The notes: generated from the letters alone by a model not told the origin. A stretch of 34,182 nt of DNA from Deltaproteobacteria bacterium (GCA_026416535.1 JAOAFA010000008.1:1-34182), one strand, 5' to 3'. Shown: positions 1-8,893, numbered from the stretch's first letter. Numbers and translations are program-made.

Positions 1-517
1 CCAAAATTTATAGACTATTGACCCAAAAATATTTGTTCTTATGGTCTGTTGTTAAAAATGCTCTCCTCTCATATTCAGTTGTCAAAGAGCGGAAGTAATA
101 GTGACACTTTGATTAATATTAAATTTTTTAACTTGTGTCAATTAAAATTTTTTGTTTTGTATTTGTCAAACTCCTCAGATTTAATAGCGCCTTCTCAAAA
201 TCGTTCATCCTCCTTATACCTCTAACTACTGCACAAAAACCTTAAGCATCTTCATTCTTCCCCTTCCTCTTAAGATCTCACTCTGGGAAAAGGATGTAAA
301 TTACTTGACTTAATACACTAAAATTATCAGAGACCAAATGGGACTCTATGTTTGGTATTTCATTAAGTATCTCTTTTAATCTTGATCTACTTTGATTTAA
401 TTTTTTATTCTTTCATCATTTTCTTTGATTCTTATGTTTTTACCTGACATCTCTCTTTTATGCACAAATAATATTGCCATTGTTTACAAAGATATTATAG
501 TGCCTTGTCAGTAAGGA

Positions 518-616
518 GGTTATTGTGAGTTTTGTCGTAAGAATGCTGGAGGAGTGGACCTGAATAGTGATATTGTAGTGATATGTAAATGTAAAGAATG
601 TAAGAGAAAGAGTTGA
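518..616 (+). pseudogene. Zinc-ribbon-like protein scrap
   Basis: Starting directly after a TAA at 512-514, this frame encodes a 32-residue tail with the pattern YCEFC then ICKCKEC and a TGA at 614-616. The CxxC and CxCxxC pairs spaced about 20 residues apart look like a zinc ribbon similar in size to Com-type small zinc fingers. A good ribosome site (AAGGAGG at 513-519) precedes it, but no start codon lies in this frame. The GTG that site would serve is in another frame and gives only 12 residues. It is either a frameshifted micro-gene or a remnant. Confidence 0.2.
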
Positions 617-865
617 AGTTTATATGAAAAAATGGAGTTTGGTATTTTTCTATTTTTTTTATTTTGCTCGGTGATAGTTTATTCTGAGTTTTTCTGTGTG
701 GGGAGTAAGGATATAGACAGGTGGTTGTGAAGGGATTTTGGAGGATGAGAGGTATAAAAAGATTCTTAAGGGAGAAGAGGTTTATTGCTGTTGGATGGAG
801 GGGTTGATGAGGTGAAAATTATTAAAAAGGTTCAATTTGTGGATTTATTTTCTAACGGACTGTTG

Positions 866-893
866 TTGACAATCATTCTAAAATATATAAAAT
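866..893 (+). promoter_or_regulatory. Sigma70-like promoter of glgC, near-leaderless
   Basis: TTGACA at 866-871 is followed after 16 bases by TAAAAT at 888-893. The expected transcription start near 900 is only about four bases before the glgC ATG at 904, and no Shine-Dalgarno sequence is present, so a leaderless or near-leaderless transcript is predicted. Confidence 0.55.
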
Positions 894-903
894 TTCTGAA
901 GAT

Positions 904-2124
904 ATGAAACGTACCCTTTCAATTGTTCTTGCAGGTGGAGAAGGAAGGAGACTTTATCCTCTCACGATGACGAGGGCAAAACCGGCAGTTCCATTTGCGG
1001 GAAGATACAGACTTATAGACTTTGTTCTCTCAAACCTTGTTAATTCCGGGTTTCTCTGGATAAAGGTTATTACTCAGTATAAGGCTGACTCACTTATACA
1101 ACACATATTTAGGACATGGAGGTTGAGCAACGTCTTGGATCACTATATTGATGTTGTGCCGGCACAGATGCGGGTTACTAAGGAGTGGTTTAAGGGTTCT
1201 GCAGACGCAATATTTCAGAATATAGACATAATAGAGGCAGACAGGCCAGAACACATTCTAGTTTTTGGGGCAGATCATATTTATAGAATGGATATTTCCC
1301 AGATGTTTAGATATCATTTAGAGAAGGATGCAGATCTGACAATTTCAACGACTACTTTCCCTGAGAATGAGTATAAGAGATACGGTATTCTGTCAACTGA
1401 TGAGAATGGAAGGGTAATTCACTATGTTGAGAAGCCAGTGAGCAAGGATATGATCTATTTTTCTAACCCCGTTGCCTCCATGGGGAATTTTATTTTTAAA
1501 AAAGAGGTTCTCATTAATGCCGTTATTGAGGATAGTCATGATGACAAGAGTACTCATGATCTGTCAAGGGATATAATCCCGAAACTTGTTAAGACACATA
1601 AGGTTTATGCCTATGATTTTAATACTAATACTGTCCCAGGCATGGATGAAAGTGAAAGGGGGTATTTTAGAGATGTTGGCACAATAGATGGTTATTTTAA
1701 TACTTCTATGGAGATGGTAGATGTTTCTCCGCCTTTCTCTTTGTACAATGCTCAATGGCCTATAAAGGCAATATCATTGAACATGCCACCTGCTAAATTT
1801 GTATTTGCAGACTTTAACTCAGGAAGGGCTGGGTATGCACTCGATTCTCTTATATCAGAGGGATGTATAATCTCGGGAAGTGTCGTAAAGAGATCTATAT
1901 TATCCCCATGTGTGAGGGTTAATTCATACTCAGAGATTTCCGAATCTGTAATATTTGATAGTGTTGTTATTGGGAGGCATTGTAAGATTAGGAGGACGAT
2001 AATAGATAAGGAGGTATATATTCCAGAAAAGACAGTCATAGGATATAACATAGATGAGGACAGAAAAAGATTTTATGTATCAGAGAATGGTGTAGTGGTC
2101 GTTCCCCGAGGTTATAGGTTTTAG
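904..2124 (+). CDS. glgC: Glucose-1-phosphate adenylyltransferase (ADP-glucose pyrophosphorylase)
   Basis: This cytoplasmic enzyme makes ADP-glucose and pyrophosphate from ATP and glucose-1-phosphate, the committed step of bacterial glycogen synthesis. The 406 residues are close to the family length (about 430 in E. coli). The nucleotidyltransferase domain (about 1-270) opens with LAGGEGRRLYPLT and RAKPAVPFAGRYRLIDF. It continues with GSADAIFQN (98-106), GADHIYRMD (122-130), VEKP (175-178) and FRDVGTIDGYF (255-265). The last 120 or so residues form the left-handed beta-helix typical of GlgC. No other glycogen gene (glgA, glgB, glgP) lies in the window, and the downstream gene is a transporter 201 bases away. 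The start follows a TTGACA/TAAAAT promoter almost directly, with no Shine-Dalgarno. Confidence 0.95.
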   Translation: MKRTLSIVLAGGEGRRLYPLTMTRAKPAVPFAGRYRLIDFVLSNLVNSGFLWIKVITQYKADSLIQHIFRTWRLSNVLDHYIDVVPAQMRVTKEWFKGSADAIFQNIDIIEADRPEHILVFGADHIYRMDISQMFRYHLEKDADLTISTTTFPENEYKRYGILSTDENGRVIHYVEKPVSKDMIYFSNPVASMGNFIFKKEVLINAVIEDSHDDKSTHDLSRDIIPKLVKTHKVYAYDFNTNTVPGMDESERGYFRDVGTIDGYFNTSMEMVDVSPPFSLYNAQWPIKAISLNMPPAKFVFADFNSGRAGYALDSLISEGCIISGSVVKRSILSPCVRVNSYSEISESVIFDSVVIGRHCKIRRTIIDKEVYIPEKTVIGYNIDEDRKRFYVSENGVVVVPRGYRF

Positions 2125-2151
2125 TTGAGAGACACAGATTGTCTTAATTTA

Positions 2152-2197
2152 AATCCTTCCATATGGGGAGAGGGAGACTGGTCATTTTCGAAGGATT
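2152..2197. repeat. 8-bp inverted repeat downstream of glgC
   Basis: AATCCTTC at 2152-2159 is perfectly complementary to GAAGGATT at 2190-2197 across a 30-base loop. It lies in the gap between glgC and the EamA transporter. No T tract follows, so it is not a classical rho-independent terminator. It could be a weak terminator or an operator. Confidence 0.35.
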
Positions 2198-2325
2198 ATA
2201 AAACCTGTTTTGAAGGGCTTTGTATCAAGGCCACCTTGAGATATCCCCTGCCTTCTTAAACTTAACTTTTTAGGCAAAATATTAGATTGAAAAAAGCTTT
2301 TGTAGATGTTAACAGGAGGAGTGCT

Positions 2326-3231
2326 ATGGTTCGATATTATTTATATATGACTATTGCTGCGCTGATGTGGGGAGGTTCATTTGTTGGGACCAAGGTTGCT
2401 CTTGAAGACATAGGTCCTTTGACACTTGTCTTTTTGAGGTACGTAATAGGAGGGGTGATAGTTGTATTAGCACTCAGGTTTATAAAAATGCAAAAGATTG
2501 AAAGTGAAGACCTGAGATGGCTTATTTTACTCTGTATATTTGAGCCAGGCTTGTACTTTCTATTTGAGACATATGGTATAAAAGAGACTGATCCTACTAT
2601 AGCATCTCTTATTATAGCCTTGATCCCTGTATTTGTCTTGTTGATAGCGTATGTCTTAAGGATGGAGAGTATCACTATTCAAAAGGTCGTAGGTATAGTT
2701 TTATCAGTCTTGGGTGTGTCAATAGTGTCGATGTTCGAGAATTATGGGAATACAACTGATAATCATCCGTCTACAATAAAAGGGATAATATTAATCTTTC
2801 TTGCCACGATTACAGCATCTTCATTTACTGTGTTGCTTTCTCGGTTGGCAAGGAAGTATAACTCGTTTACTTTGGCATCTTTCCAAGTGTTTTTTACGAT
2901 AATATTTTATTTGCCTCTAGCAATATACGAGAATCATCCGCATTATACTTTTAACTGGGGCATTCGCTCTGTATGGGCACTAATATATCTAGGTCTCTTC
3001 CCTACATTCTTTGCGTATCTTCTGTATGCAAAGGGTTTATCTAAAATAGAGAGCTCAGTTGCATCTCTATTCATTAATCTTATTCCTATTTTTACCGCTG
3101 TAATCTCGGCTTTAGTTTTGAGGACGTCGCCAACAATATATACCTTAATAGGAGGTGTTTTGATTATAGGAGGCGTGTCCCTCGTTACCATAAAAAGAGA
3201 AGTAAAAACTGAAATCCCGCTTACAACCTGA
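2326..3231 (+). CDS. EamA/DMT-superfamily permease (RhaT/YdcZ type)
   Basis: A 301-residue inner-membrane protein of the drug/metabolite transporter superfamily with the usual ten hydrophobic helices arranged as two EamA repeats (about 1-140 and 155-295). The first repeat begins with ALMWGGSFVGTKVAL. The second contains the matching GLFPTFFAYLLYAKGL and a glycine-rich last helix ending in VTIKREVK. The reading frame is open from a TTG at 2287, but the ATG at 2326 is preferred because AGGAGGA at 2314-2320 sits five bases before it and the protein then starts at the usual membrane segment. The substrate cannot be told from sequence; amino acids or other small metabolites are typical for the family. 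Confidence 0.85.
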   Translation: MVRYYLYMTIAALMWGGSFVGTKVALEDIGPLTLVFLRYVIGGVIVVLALRFIKMQKIESEDLRWLILLCIFEPGLYFLFETYGIKETDPTIASLIIALIPVFVLLIAYVLRMESITIQKVVGIVLSVLGVSIVSMFENYGNTTDNHPSTIKGIILIFLATITASSFTVLLSRLARKYNSFTLASFQVFFTIIFYLPLAIYENHPHYTFNWGIRSVWALIYLGLFPTFFAYLLYAKGLSKIESSVASLFINLIPIFTAVISALVLRTSPTIYTLIGGVLIIGGVSLVTIKREVKTEIPLTT

Positions 3232-3256
3232 CTAACTAAAAGTCGGTACAAAATTT

Positions 3257-3284
3257 TTGCTGTTTCTAATGATTAGGTTATAAT
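3257..3284 (+). promoter_or_regulatory. Possible promoter of the polysaccharide ABC exporter operon
   Basis: A perfect TATAAT lies at 3279-3284. The -35 candidate TTGCTG at 3257-3262 (16-base spacer) matches only partly. The expected start near 3291 gives an 11-base leader before the ATG at 3302, with no clear Shine-Dalgarno. Confidence 0.35.
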
Positions 3285-3301
3285 TAGTCTTTGATGGACC
3301 T

Positions 3302-4096
3302 ATGATCAGGCATATAAAATATTATTTTGATCAAAGAGAATTGCTCCGACTGTTTATTGTTAATGACCTAAAAAGCAGATATACGGGTTCGGTTTCGGGG
3401 ATCTATTGGTCGATAATAAATCCTCTCTTAATGATTTTGATATATACGTTTGTTTTCTCGTCAGTCCTTAAGATAGAATTTCACAAGGGTAGCGGAACAC
3501 TGAATTTCGCATTTTATTTAATATGTGGTATGCTCCCGTGGATTTCTATTCAGGACTCTGTATTAAGATCTATTACTTCCATCGTTGATAATTCCGAACT
3601 CGTCAAAAGGGCTAAATTCCCGGCTAGTATACTGCCTATACACATAGTGCTTTCAAATCATCTTACAATGCTCATAGGTCTCACTATTTTGATTGTCATT
3701 CTCATTGTGGTAGAAAATCACATAACCATTGCAGTATTACAGATTTTTATTCTTATTGTTCCTCAGTTAATGTTTACCCTTGGGCTTTCCTGGGTATTCT
3801 CAAGTATCTATGTCTTTGTAAGAGATATTCAACCATTTGTTCAGAATTTTGTGCTTCTTTGGATGTTTTTAACACCCGTGTTTTATCCATCAACGATATT
3901 TCCTCAGAAATATGAGATTTTTCTTATTATTAATCCTGCCGCACATGTTGTAAATCTTTATCGTGAAGTCATAATGAAGGGGAATATTATTCCTTACTTG
4001 TCTTATATAACATTTTCTATACAGTCTTTAATAACATTCGTAGCTGGCTATTTTATATATATAAGACTTCAACCAAAGTTTACTGATAGATTATGA
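3302..4096 (+). CDS. Polysaccharide ABC exporter permease (Wzm/RfbA type, ABC-2)
   Basis: A 264-residue inner-membrane permease of the ABC-2 family that exports finished lipid-linked polysaccharide such as O antigen or teichoic-acid-like polymers. About six hydrophobic helices are visible. Family hallmarks are LIVNDLKSRYTGSVSGIYW near the N-terminus, the PLLMILIYTFVFS helix, LICGMLPWISIQDSV, and LTPVFYPSTIFP with INPAAHVVNLYREVI near the C-terminus. Its stop overlaps the start of the ATPase gene (ATGA, 4093-4096), which indicates translational coupling and a two-gene exporter. No glycosyltransferases adjoin, so the exported glycan is unknown. Confidence 0.9.
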   Translation: MIRHIKYYFDQRELLRLFIVNDLKSRYTGSVSGIYWSIINPLLMILIYTFVFSSVLKIEFHKGSGTLNFAFYLICGMLPWISIQDSVLRSITSIVDNSELVKRAKFPASILPIHIVLSNHLTMLIGLTILIVILIVVENHITIAVLQIFILIVPQLMFTLGLSWVFSSIYVFVRDIQPFVQNFVLLWMFLTPVFYPSTIFPQKYEIFLIINPAAHVVNLYREVIMKGNIIPYLSYITFSIQSLITFVAGYFIYIRLQPKFTDRL

Positions 4097-5292
4097 GTGG
4101 GAGCAATGAAAATATAATTATTGTTCGAAATCTCACAAAGGTGTATAAGCTTTATACCGATTATAAATATGCCCTCATTGAATACCTATTATTTAAGAAA
4201 AAGTCATATCATATGGATTTTTACGCCCTAAGGGATATATCCTTTGATGTAAGCAAAGGTAGTATATTAGGGATTATTGGAGATAACGGTGCAGGTAAAT
4301 CACTTTTGCTCAAGATATTAGCAGGTTCCGTACTTCCTACCTCGGGCTCCGCTATCGTAAATGGCTCTGTATCCTCTCTCATAGATCTGCAGTCAGGTTT
4401 TAAAAGAGATTTCACGGGCATTGATAATATAAAAATGAATCTTGTAATAAGTGGATATAGTGGTAAGAAGTATAGATATCTTGTTGACAGGATAGCCGAG
4501 TTTTCTGAACTCGGTGATTTCTTGAAGTATCCAATAAGCTCTTATTCTACGGGTATGCTGATGCGGCTTGGTTTCTCGATAAGTTCTAATCTTGTTGAGG
4601 ATGTTTTCATTGTAGATGAACATATTGCCGTAGGGGATAACTATTTTATGCGTAAATGTATTGATAAATTAAAGGAGCTTAATAAGGAAAAAAAGACACT
4701 TGTTATGGTCTCTCATAATATGCATCTGATTGCTAATCTCTCAACGAAGGTCATCTGGCTTGATAGTGGAGTGATTCGAGAGATGGGAGACCCTCCCACG
4801 ATAGTTCGAAACTATGAGGATTATATATTGAAGAGAGAGAACAAGGGTGATAGCCAAAGGATTCAATCCGTTCCTGATAAAGCAAGAATAACTGGTGTGA
4901 AGATTCTGGATAGAAAGGGGACTGAAAAGTATGTATTTGACACTGAAGAGGATATTTTGGTTGAAGTAGAGGCACACTTTTACACAAGGATACAGAGACC
5001 TGTTTTCGGTGTAGCCATCTTTAAGGAGGATGGTAGGTACATATATGGACCTAATACATATTTCGATAGATTTGATACTGGTATTTGTGAAGGTCCTGTG
5101 AGGTTTAGCATCGTTTATGAAAAGCCCCCATTACTAAATGGGAAATACTTGGTGTCTGTTGCTATATTTGATCCAGATCACTTATATCACTATGACTTCC
5201 ATGAGAAGAGATATTCATTTGAGATAAAAAGCGATATACTCGATCATGGTGATATAAAGATTAATCACAGATGGTTTATTGAGAGGGGTTAA
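4093..5292 (+). CDS. Polysaccharide ABC exporter ATP-binding protein with C-terminal domain (Wzt type)
   Basis: The 399-residue ATPase partner of the preceding permease. The nucleotide-binding domain carries Walker A GDNGAGKS (63-70), the signature SYSTGMLMRLGF (150-161), Walker B VFIVDE (171-176) and the switch histidine H208 in VSHNM. The residue after the catalytic glutamate is His (DEHIAVGD) where relatives usually have Val or Leu (DEVLAVGD). Residues from about 265 to 390 form an extra beta-rich C-terminal domain like that of Wzt/TagH-type proteins. In Wzt this domain recognises the capped end of the glycan, which suggests but does not prove that export here depends on a modified terminus. 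It overlaps the permease by four bases. Confidence 0.9.
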   Translation: MSGSNENIIIVRNLTKVYKLYTDYKYALIEYLLFKKKSYHMDFYALRDISFDVSKGSILGIIGDNGAGKSLLLKILAGSVLPTSGSAIVNGSVSSLIDLQSGFKRDFTGIDNIKMNLVISGYSGKKYRYLVDRIAEFSELGDFLKYPISSYSTGMLMRLGFSISSNLVEDVFIVDEHIAVGDNYFMRKCIDKLKELNKEKKTLVMVSHNMHLIANLSTKVIWLDSGVIREMGDPPTIVRNYEDYILKRENKGDSQRIQSVPDKARITGVKILDRKGTEKYVFDTEEDILVEVEAHFYTRIQRPVFGVAIFKEDGRYIYGPNTYFDRFDTGICEGPVRFSIVYEKPPLLNGKYLVSVAIFDPDHLYHYDFHEKRYSFEIKSDILDHGDIKINHRWFIERG

Positions 5293-5297
5293 TACCT

Positions 5298-6566
5298 ATG
5301 AATAATTTACATGTGGGAGAACTGCCAAGGGATTTTCTTAGGAGGAGGAATCAGAATTGGGTATTTTTGGGTCTGATGTACGCCAGTTATTATATGTGTC
5401 GCTACAATTTTCCAATTGCAAATAAGACAATATCGGAGAGGTTTGGATTTTCACGAGAGGAGATGGGTTGGATTATAGCTGCGACTATGTGGGCATATGC
5501 CTTTGGACAATTACTAAATGGACTTATAGCAGATAAAATTGGGGGGAGAAAGGCGATATTGACAGGTGCAGTAGGCACAATAGTCTTAAATATTCTAATG
5601 GGTTTGGGGGGTTATTTCAATTCTCTTACATATTTTATGCTGATATGGGGGCTCAATGGATACTTTCAGGCATTTGGTGCCCCATCCGTTGTAAAAGTAA
5701 ATGCTAGCTGGTTCAGAATCTCAGAGAGGGGTACTTTTACAGGGATATTCGGTTTAATGATACAGTTTGGAAGATGGGCTATCATGCTTCTCGGAGGTAT
5801 TCTTATTGTGAGATTTAGCTGGGAGTACCTATTTTTTATACCGTCGATGATAACTTTTTTGTTTGCAATTTTGGCATATTTAAAGGTGAGGGATACTCCT
5901 GAGGAGTGTGGTTATAATTGTATTTCCTCTGACAAGAACGAATGTGAAGAGGTTAAATCTGTTGACGTATTTATGGTTCTAAAAAAGGTTCTCAAAAGCA
6001 AACCCCTTTGGATCATAAGCTTTGCATATTTTTGTACAGGGGTGGTAAGGCATGGTGTTGACCAGTGGTATATAAGGTATTTAAAGGAGGTTCACCAGAT
6101 CTCAACTGACTCTTTTGGCTATATGTTAACAGCCTTTGGACTTCCTATTGCTGCGGTCCTTGGTTCTTTTGCCGCAGGTCTTTCTTCAGATAAGTTGTTT
6201 GGCTCTAGGCGTGCCCCAGCGGCTGCCCTTATGTATTTGGGACAGTTCGTAATGTTGATAATATTTGCACTTTTTTCTGGTGAGCTCTTGAGCCCTATAC
6301 TTATTGTATTGATGCAGTTTTTTATAAATGGCCCTCACTCGCTTCTCGGTGGAGCTGCCGCCATGGACTTTGGAGGTAGAAAGGCGGCAGGTTTTGCATC
6401 AGGCCTTATCGACTGCTGGCAGTATATTGGTGCGGGGCTTGTTGCGGGAATTTTTATGGGAAGGATAATAGAGTCATTCGGTTATAGCGGGTGGATAGTT
6501 ACACTCGTTGTATTTGCCTTCTTGGGATTTGTTTGTATGTTGTCTCTCTGGAACAAGAGGGCATAG
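5298..6566 (+). CDS. MFS transporter, organophosphate:phosphate antiporter family (GlpT/UhpT/UhpC-like)
   Basis: A 422-residue inner-membrane protein with about 12 helices. The N-terminus MYASYYMCRYNFPIANKT, then EEMGWIIAATMWAYAFGQ and NGLIADKIGGRK, are hallmarks of the OPA branch of the major facilitator superfamily, which exchanges sugar phosphates or glycerol-3-phosphate for phosphate. The later segments GPHSLLGGAAAMDFGGRKAA and GLIDCWQYIGAGLVAG also fit. The ATG lies five bases after the exporter ATPase stop with GAGAGGGG at 5281-5288 as its likely ribosome site, so it is probably co-transcribed. UhpC-type members act as sensors, but no Uhp-like kinase is present here. Its substrate remains open. 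Confidence 0.85.
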   Translation: MNNLHVGELPRDFLRRRNQNWVFLGLMYASYYMCRYNFPIANKTISERFGFSREEMGWIIAATMWAYAFGQLLNGLIADKIGGRKAILTGAVGTIVLNILMGLGGYFNSLTYFMLIWGLNGYFQAFGAPSVVKVNASWFRISERGTFTGIFGLMIQFGRWAIMLLGGILIVRFSWEYLFFIPSMITFLFAILAYLKVRDTPEECGYNCISSDKNECEEVKSVDVFMVLKKVLKSKPLWIISFAYFCTGVVRHGVDQWYIRYLKEVHQISTDSFGYMLTAFGLPIAAVLGSFAAGLSSDKLFGSRRAPAAALMYLGQFVMLIIFALFSGELLSPILIVLMQFFINGPHSLLGGAAAMDFGGRKAAGFASGLIDCWQYIGAGLVAGIFMGRIIESFGYSGWIVTLVVFAFLGFVCMLSLWNKRA

Positions 6567-6584
6567 TAGTAGAAGAAAAAGGCA

Positions 6585-8801
6585 TTATCTTGTAAAATCT
6601 ATTCTGACGTTTGCACTTTCACAGGTTGGGGTAACCCCAGAGTCTCTGAAGATTCTGAAATAGATCGTCTTTGTGCTGTCTGTGCACTGATTTTTGTTGG
6701 GCACGTTCCCACTGCCATAACATGGATTTTCACCAACGGCTGATGTCCCTGACCCTGTCCTAAAATCTGTTGAATAGTGATAATCCTCCTGAGCACACTT
6801 TAGATACACCTTTCCGCTCTGGCAATCACCTTCGTAGATATCAAGACTATACTGATTTTGTGGATTTGACGAGATTCGTATGTTGATGTGGAATAGGTCT
6901 CTCCCCTGTGAGATGTCCTCATTGACATCATCTCTGAATGTGGCTTTATACCAGGCTACCCTTCCGGGGGGCAGCAGATTTGTTTGAATGTCAAGACTCT
7001 GCTTAGCACTTGCGAATGTGCCAAGGTCTGTGGCCCCTAGGCAGTTGTCTGCCCCTTTGTAGGAATCATAGGCTTGGCACTCACAACCGTTATTTATATT
7101 ACCGTCTAGGTCATACCAATTGGGACTACAAGATGTAATCTTGCAAACTCCTTTATCGCAGGCGAACGTGGTATGAATATCTGTTGGACAGAGTATTCGG
7201 ATATCCCCATTATCTATATTGCCGTCGCAATCGTTGTCTTTACCATCACATTTTTCCTGACCTTCTGGTATACATTGGTATTCGCATCCATCTTCGACCT
7301 TTTTATTTATATCATAATACCCGGTTTGGCAGGATACTATTTTACATAAAGTATCAGAGCACATACCGATTGCATTTGGTGGAGCACAGGGATTCTTGCA
7401 CTTCCCGCAGTGGTTAGCGTTGTTCTTTACGTCTGTCTCGCACCCTGTATCCCAGTTGTCATCGCAATTCCCATATCCATAATTACAGACATACTCACAC
7501 ATCCCCTTTTCACATTTTGCTTCACTTGTATTCATTACAGGCTTGCACATTACATTCGGGTTTAATTCATCCGTCTTTCCATTGCAGTCATTGTCTGCTC
7601 CATCGCAGGCCTCTATTCCCCCGTTAGATTTTACACACTCTGCTTCACAACCATTGTCGTATACCCCATCATTGTCCCAGTAGTTGGGTTCACATTCGGC
7701 AATAATACAAATTTTATCTCCATTTTTCTCAATACAAGCAGTGGTAGCCACGTGTTTCTTTCCTTTATCTTTGAGTGGACATGCTTCATCGGGAGGGGCA
7801 TTATCTGTTTCTCCGTCACAATCATTGTCCTCTCCATCGCATACATCTACGCCTTTTAACTTTGGTGCACAGTAGTATTCACACCCGTCCTCAGGCTTTC
7901 CATTTATATCGTAGTAATTTGTATCGCAGTTTGCTCCTTCACCTTTGAGAGTAACTGTTAGTTTGGGAGTATCGATATCGGTATTTTCAACAATAAGGTG
8001 TGCTAATTTTACACCTGCCTTTTTAGGTTTAAATTGAGCTTTAATTTCGATAAATGCGTCTTTCTCGTTTAGTGGTGTGGGTAAGGTCGGTAGTTCGCTT
8101 ATATCGAACTCTGATATCTCAGAAGTGCTTGCATCATTGGTTGTATGTTCGTTGATATAAATATTTGTTATCTTTAGGGCACCACCTGTAGCGTTGAGTA
8201 TTTTGATTGGCTTTGGCTCTGACTTGTTTCCAGGATATAACTTTCCAAAATCTATGACATCAGGTTCTGCCGAGATCGTCGGATCAATCCCTTTTCCAAA
8301 CAAAAGTACGTTCTTTACCTTCGTAGATTTTGACTCTGTGGATAAAAATACGTTGAGCTGATTTTGAGGTAATGGTCCGATTTTCTTTGGAGCATAAGAG
8401 ACCCCAACCTTTATAGAATCATTGTAATTTATAGTAACAGTCTTCTTTTCTAAAGAAAGCTCGTCTGATTTATTTGTGAACTCAAGGGCTATAGTTATCT
8501 TGGTTTTTGATGGGCTCTTATTTGTGATTGTGAGTTGTTCGGTCTTTCTGTCTCTGAGTTGTACATCGCCAAAATTAATCTCGTCAGGAGTGATAGTAAT
8601 GCCCGCTGTTTGTTCAATCTCCCCTTTCACGCATATCATCTTACCCGATTCATTGGCTTCGCAATGATAGCCTTTTGGGCAATCATCATTGGTTATACAG
8701 GGCAAATCAGCATAGAAGTCTTGTGAACAGGTTTGAAGAATTAAATAGAAGAAAAGGATAACAGAAAGCTCAAGTGATTTTTTCATTACACCGAATTTCA
8801 T
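6585..8801 (-). CDS. Secreted lipoprotein with ASH-like Ig domains and MopE-type metal-binding repeats
   Basis: A 738-residue surface or periplasmic protein. A signal peptide ends in a lipobox-like LILQTC (Cys25), followed by a Cys-rich knot (CITNDDCPKGYHC). Residues 68-170 and 176-290 are two immunoglobulin-like modules of the ASH/HYDIN type, each opening with the pattern ITPDEINFGDV or EPDVIDFGKLYPG. Then come Cys-rich units containing CDGEDNDCDG (321-330), CDGADNDCNG and CDGKDNDCDG, the MopE-like putative metal-binding motif, separated by GC.YYC-type linkers. The last 140 residues are a beta-rich domain with paired cysteines. Two starts are possible, 8801 and 8786 (MKKSLELS); neither has a Shine-Dalgarno. 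Function unknown; surface adhesion or metal binding is plausible from the domains. Confidence 0.8.
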   Translation of the reverse strand: MKFGVMKKSLELSVILFFYLILQTCSQDFYADLPCITNDDCPKGYHCEANESGKMICVKGEIEQTAGITITPDEINFGDVQLRDRKTEQLTITNKSPSKTKITIALEFTNKSDELSLEKKTVTINYNDSIKVGVSYAPKKIGPLPQNQLNVFLSTESKSTKVKNVLLFGKGIDPTISAEPDVIDFGKLYPGNKSEPKPIKILNATGGALKITNIYINEHTTNDASTSEISEFDISELPTLPTPLNEKDAFIEIKAQFKPKKAGVKLAHLIVENTDIDTPKLTVTLKGEGANCDTNYYDINGKPEDGCEYYCAPKLKGVDVCDGEDNDCDGETDNAPPDEACPLKDKGKKHVATTACIEKNGDKICIIAECEPNYWDNDGVYDNGCEAECVKSNGGIEACDGADNDCNGKTDELNPNVMCKPVMNTSEAKCEKGMCEYVCNYGYGNCDDNWDTGCETDVKNNANHCGKCKNPCAPPNAIGMCSDTLCKIVSCQTGYYDINKKVEDGCEYQCIPEGQEKCDGKDNDCDGNIDNGDIRILCPTDIHTTFACDKGVCKITSCSPNWYDLDGNINNGCECQAYDSYKGADNCLGATDLGTFASAKQSLDIQTNLLPPGRVAWYKATFRDDVNEDISQGRDLFHINIRISSNPQNQYSLDIYEGDCQSGKVYLKCAQEDYHYSTDFRTGSGTSAVGENPCYGSGNVPNKNQCTDSTKTIYFRIFRDSGVTPTCESANVRIDFTR

Positions 8802-8807
8802 ATAATA

Positions 8808-8836
8808 ATTATATTCAATCTTACGGATGTTTTCAA
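8808..8836 (-). promoter_or_regulatory. Consensus-like promoter of the ASH/MopE lipoprotein gene
   Basis: Read on the minus strand, TTGAAA (8836-8831) is followed after exactly 17 bases by TATAAT (8813-8808). The expected transcription start is about 8801, the first base of the first ATG, so translation is either leaderless or starts at the second ATG (8786) after a 15-base leader. Confidence 0.6.
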
Positions 8837-8860
8837 CATTTAAAATCTAAGGTGTGGTTA

Positions 8861-8893
8861 CTATTTTAAAATGTCATAGGATATTACTAATTT
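8861..8893 (+). repeat. Left terminal inverted repeat of IS remnant
   Basis: The 33 bases at 8861-8893 match the reverse complement of 9652-9684 at 29 of 33 positions, with an identical first 14 bases (CTATTTTAAAATGT) and last 11. A TGTCA box follows the conserved start and a second lies just inside, at 8906-8910. No target duplication could be recognised outside it. Confidence 0.8.

Larger units (their letters stand above)
1..903. other. AT-rich region without a convincing gene
   Basis: No reading frame longer than about 40 codons here looks like a conserved protein. The stretch holds four TGTCA boxes in its first 170 bases (80-84, 102-106 as TGACA, 136-140, 164-168), a cysteine-rich scrap at 518-616, and the glgC promoter at its right edge. 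The boxes resemble those inside the insertion-sequence ends at 8861-9684, so this may be a decayed mobile-element zone; that is inference. Confidence 0.5.

Noticed and set aside
7184-7417. Plus-strand open frames across the Cys-rich lipoprotein genes
   Set aside because: These are shadows in other frames of strongly coding Cys-rich genes with signal peptides; none has a ribosome site or recognisable protein.
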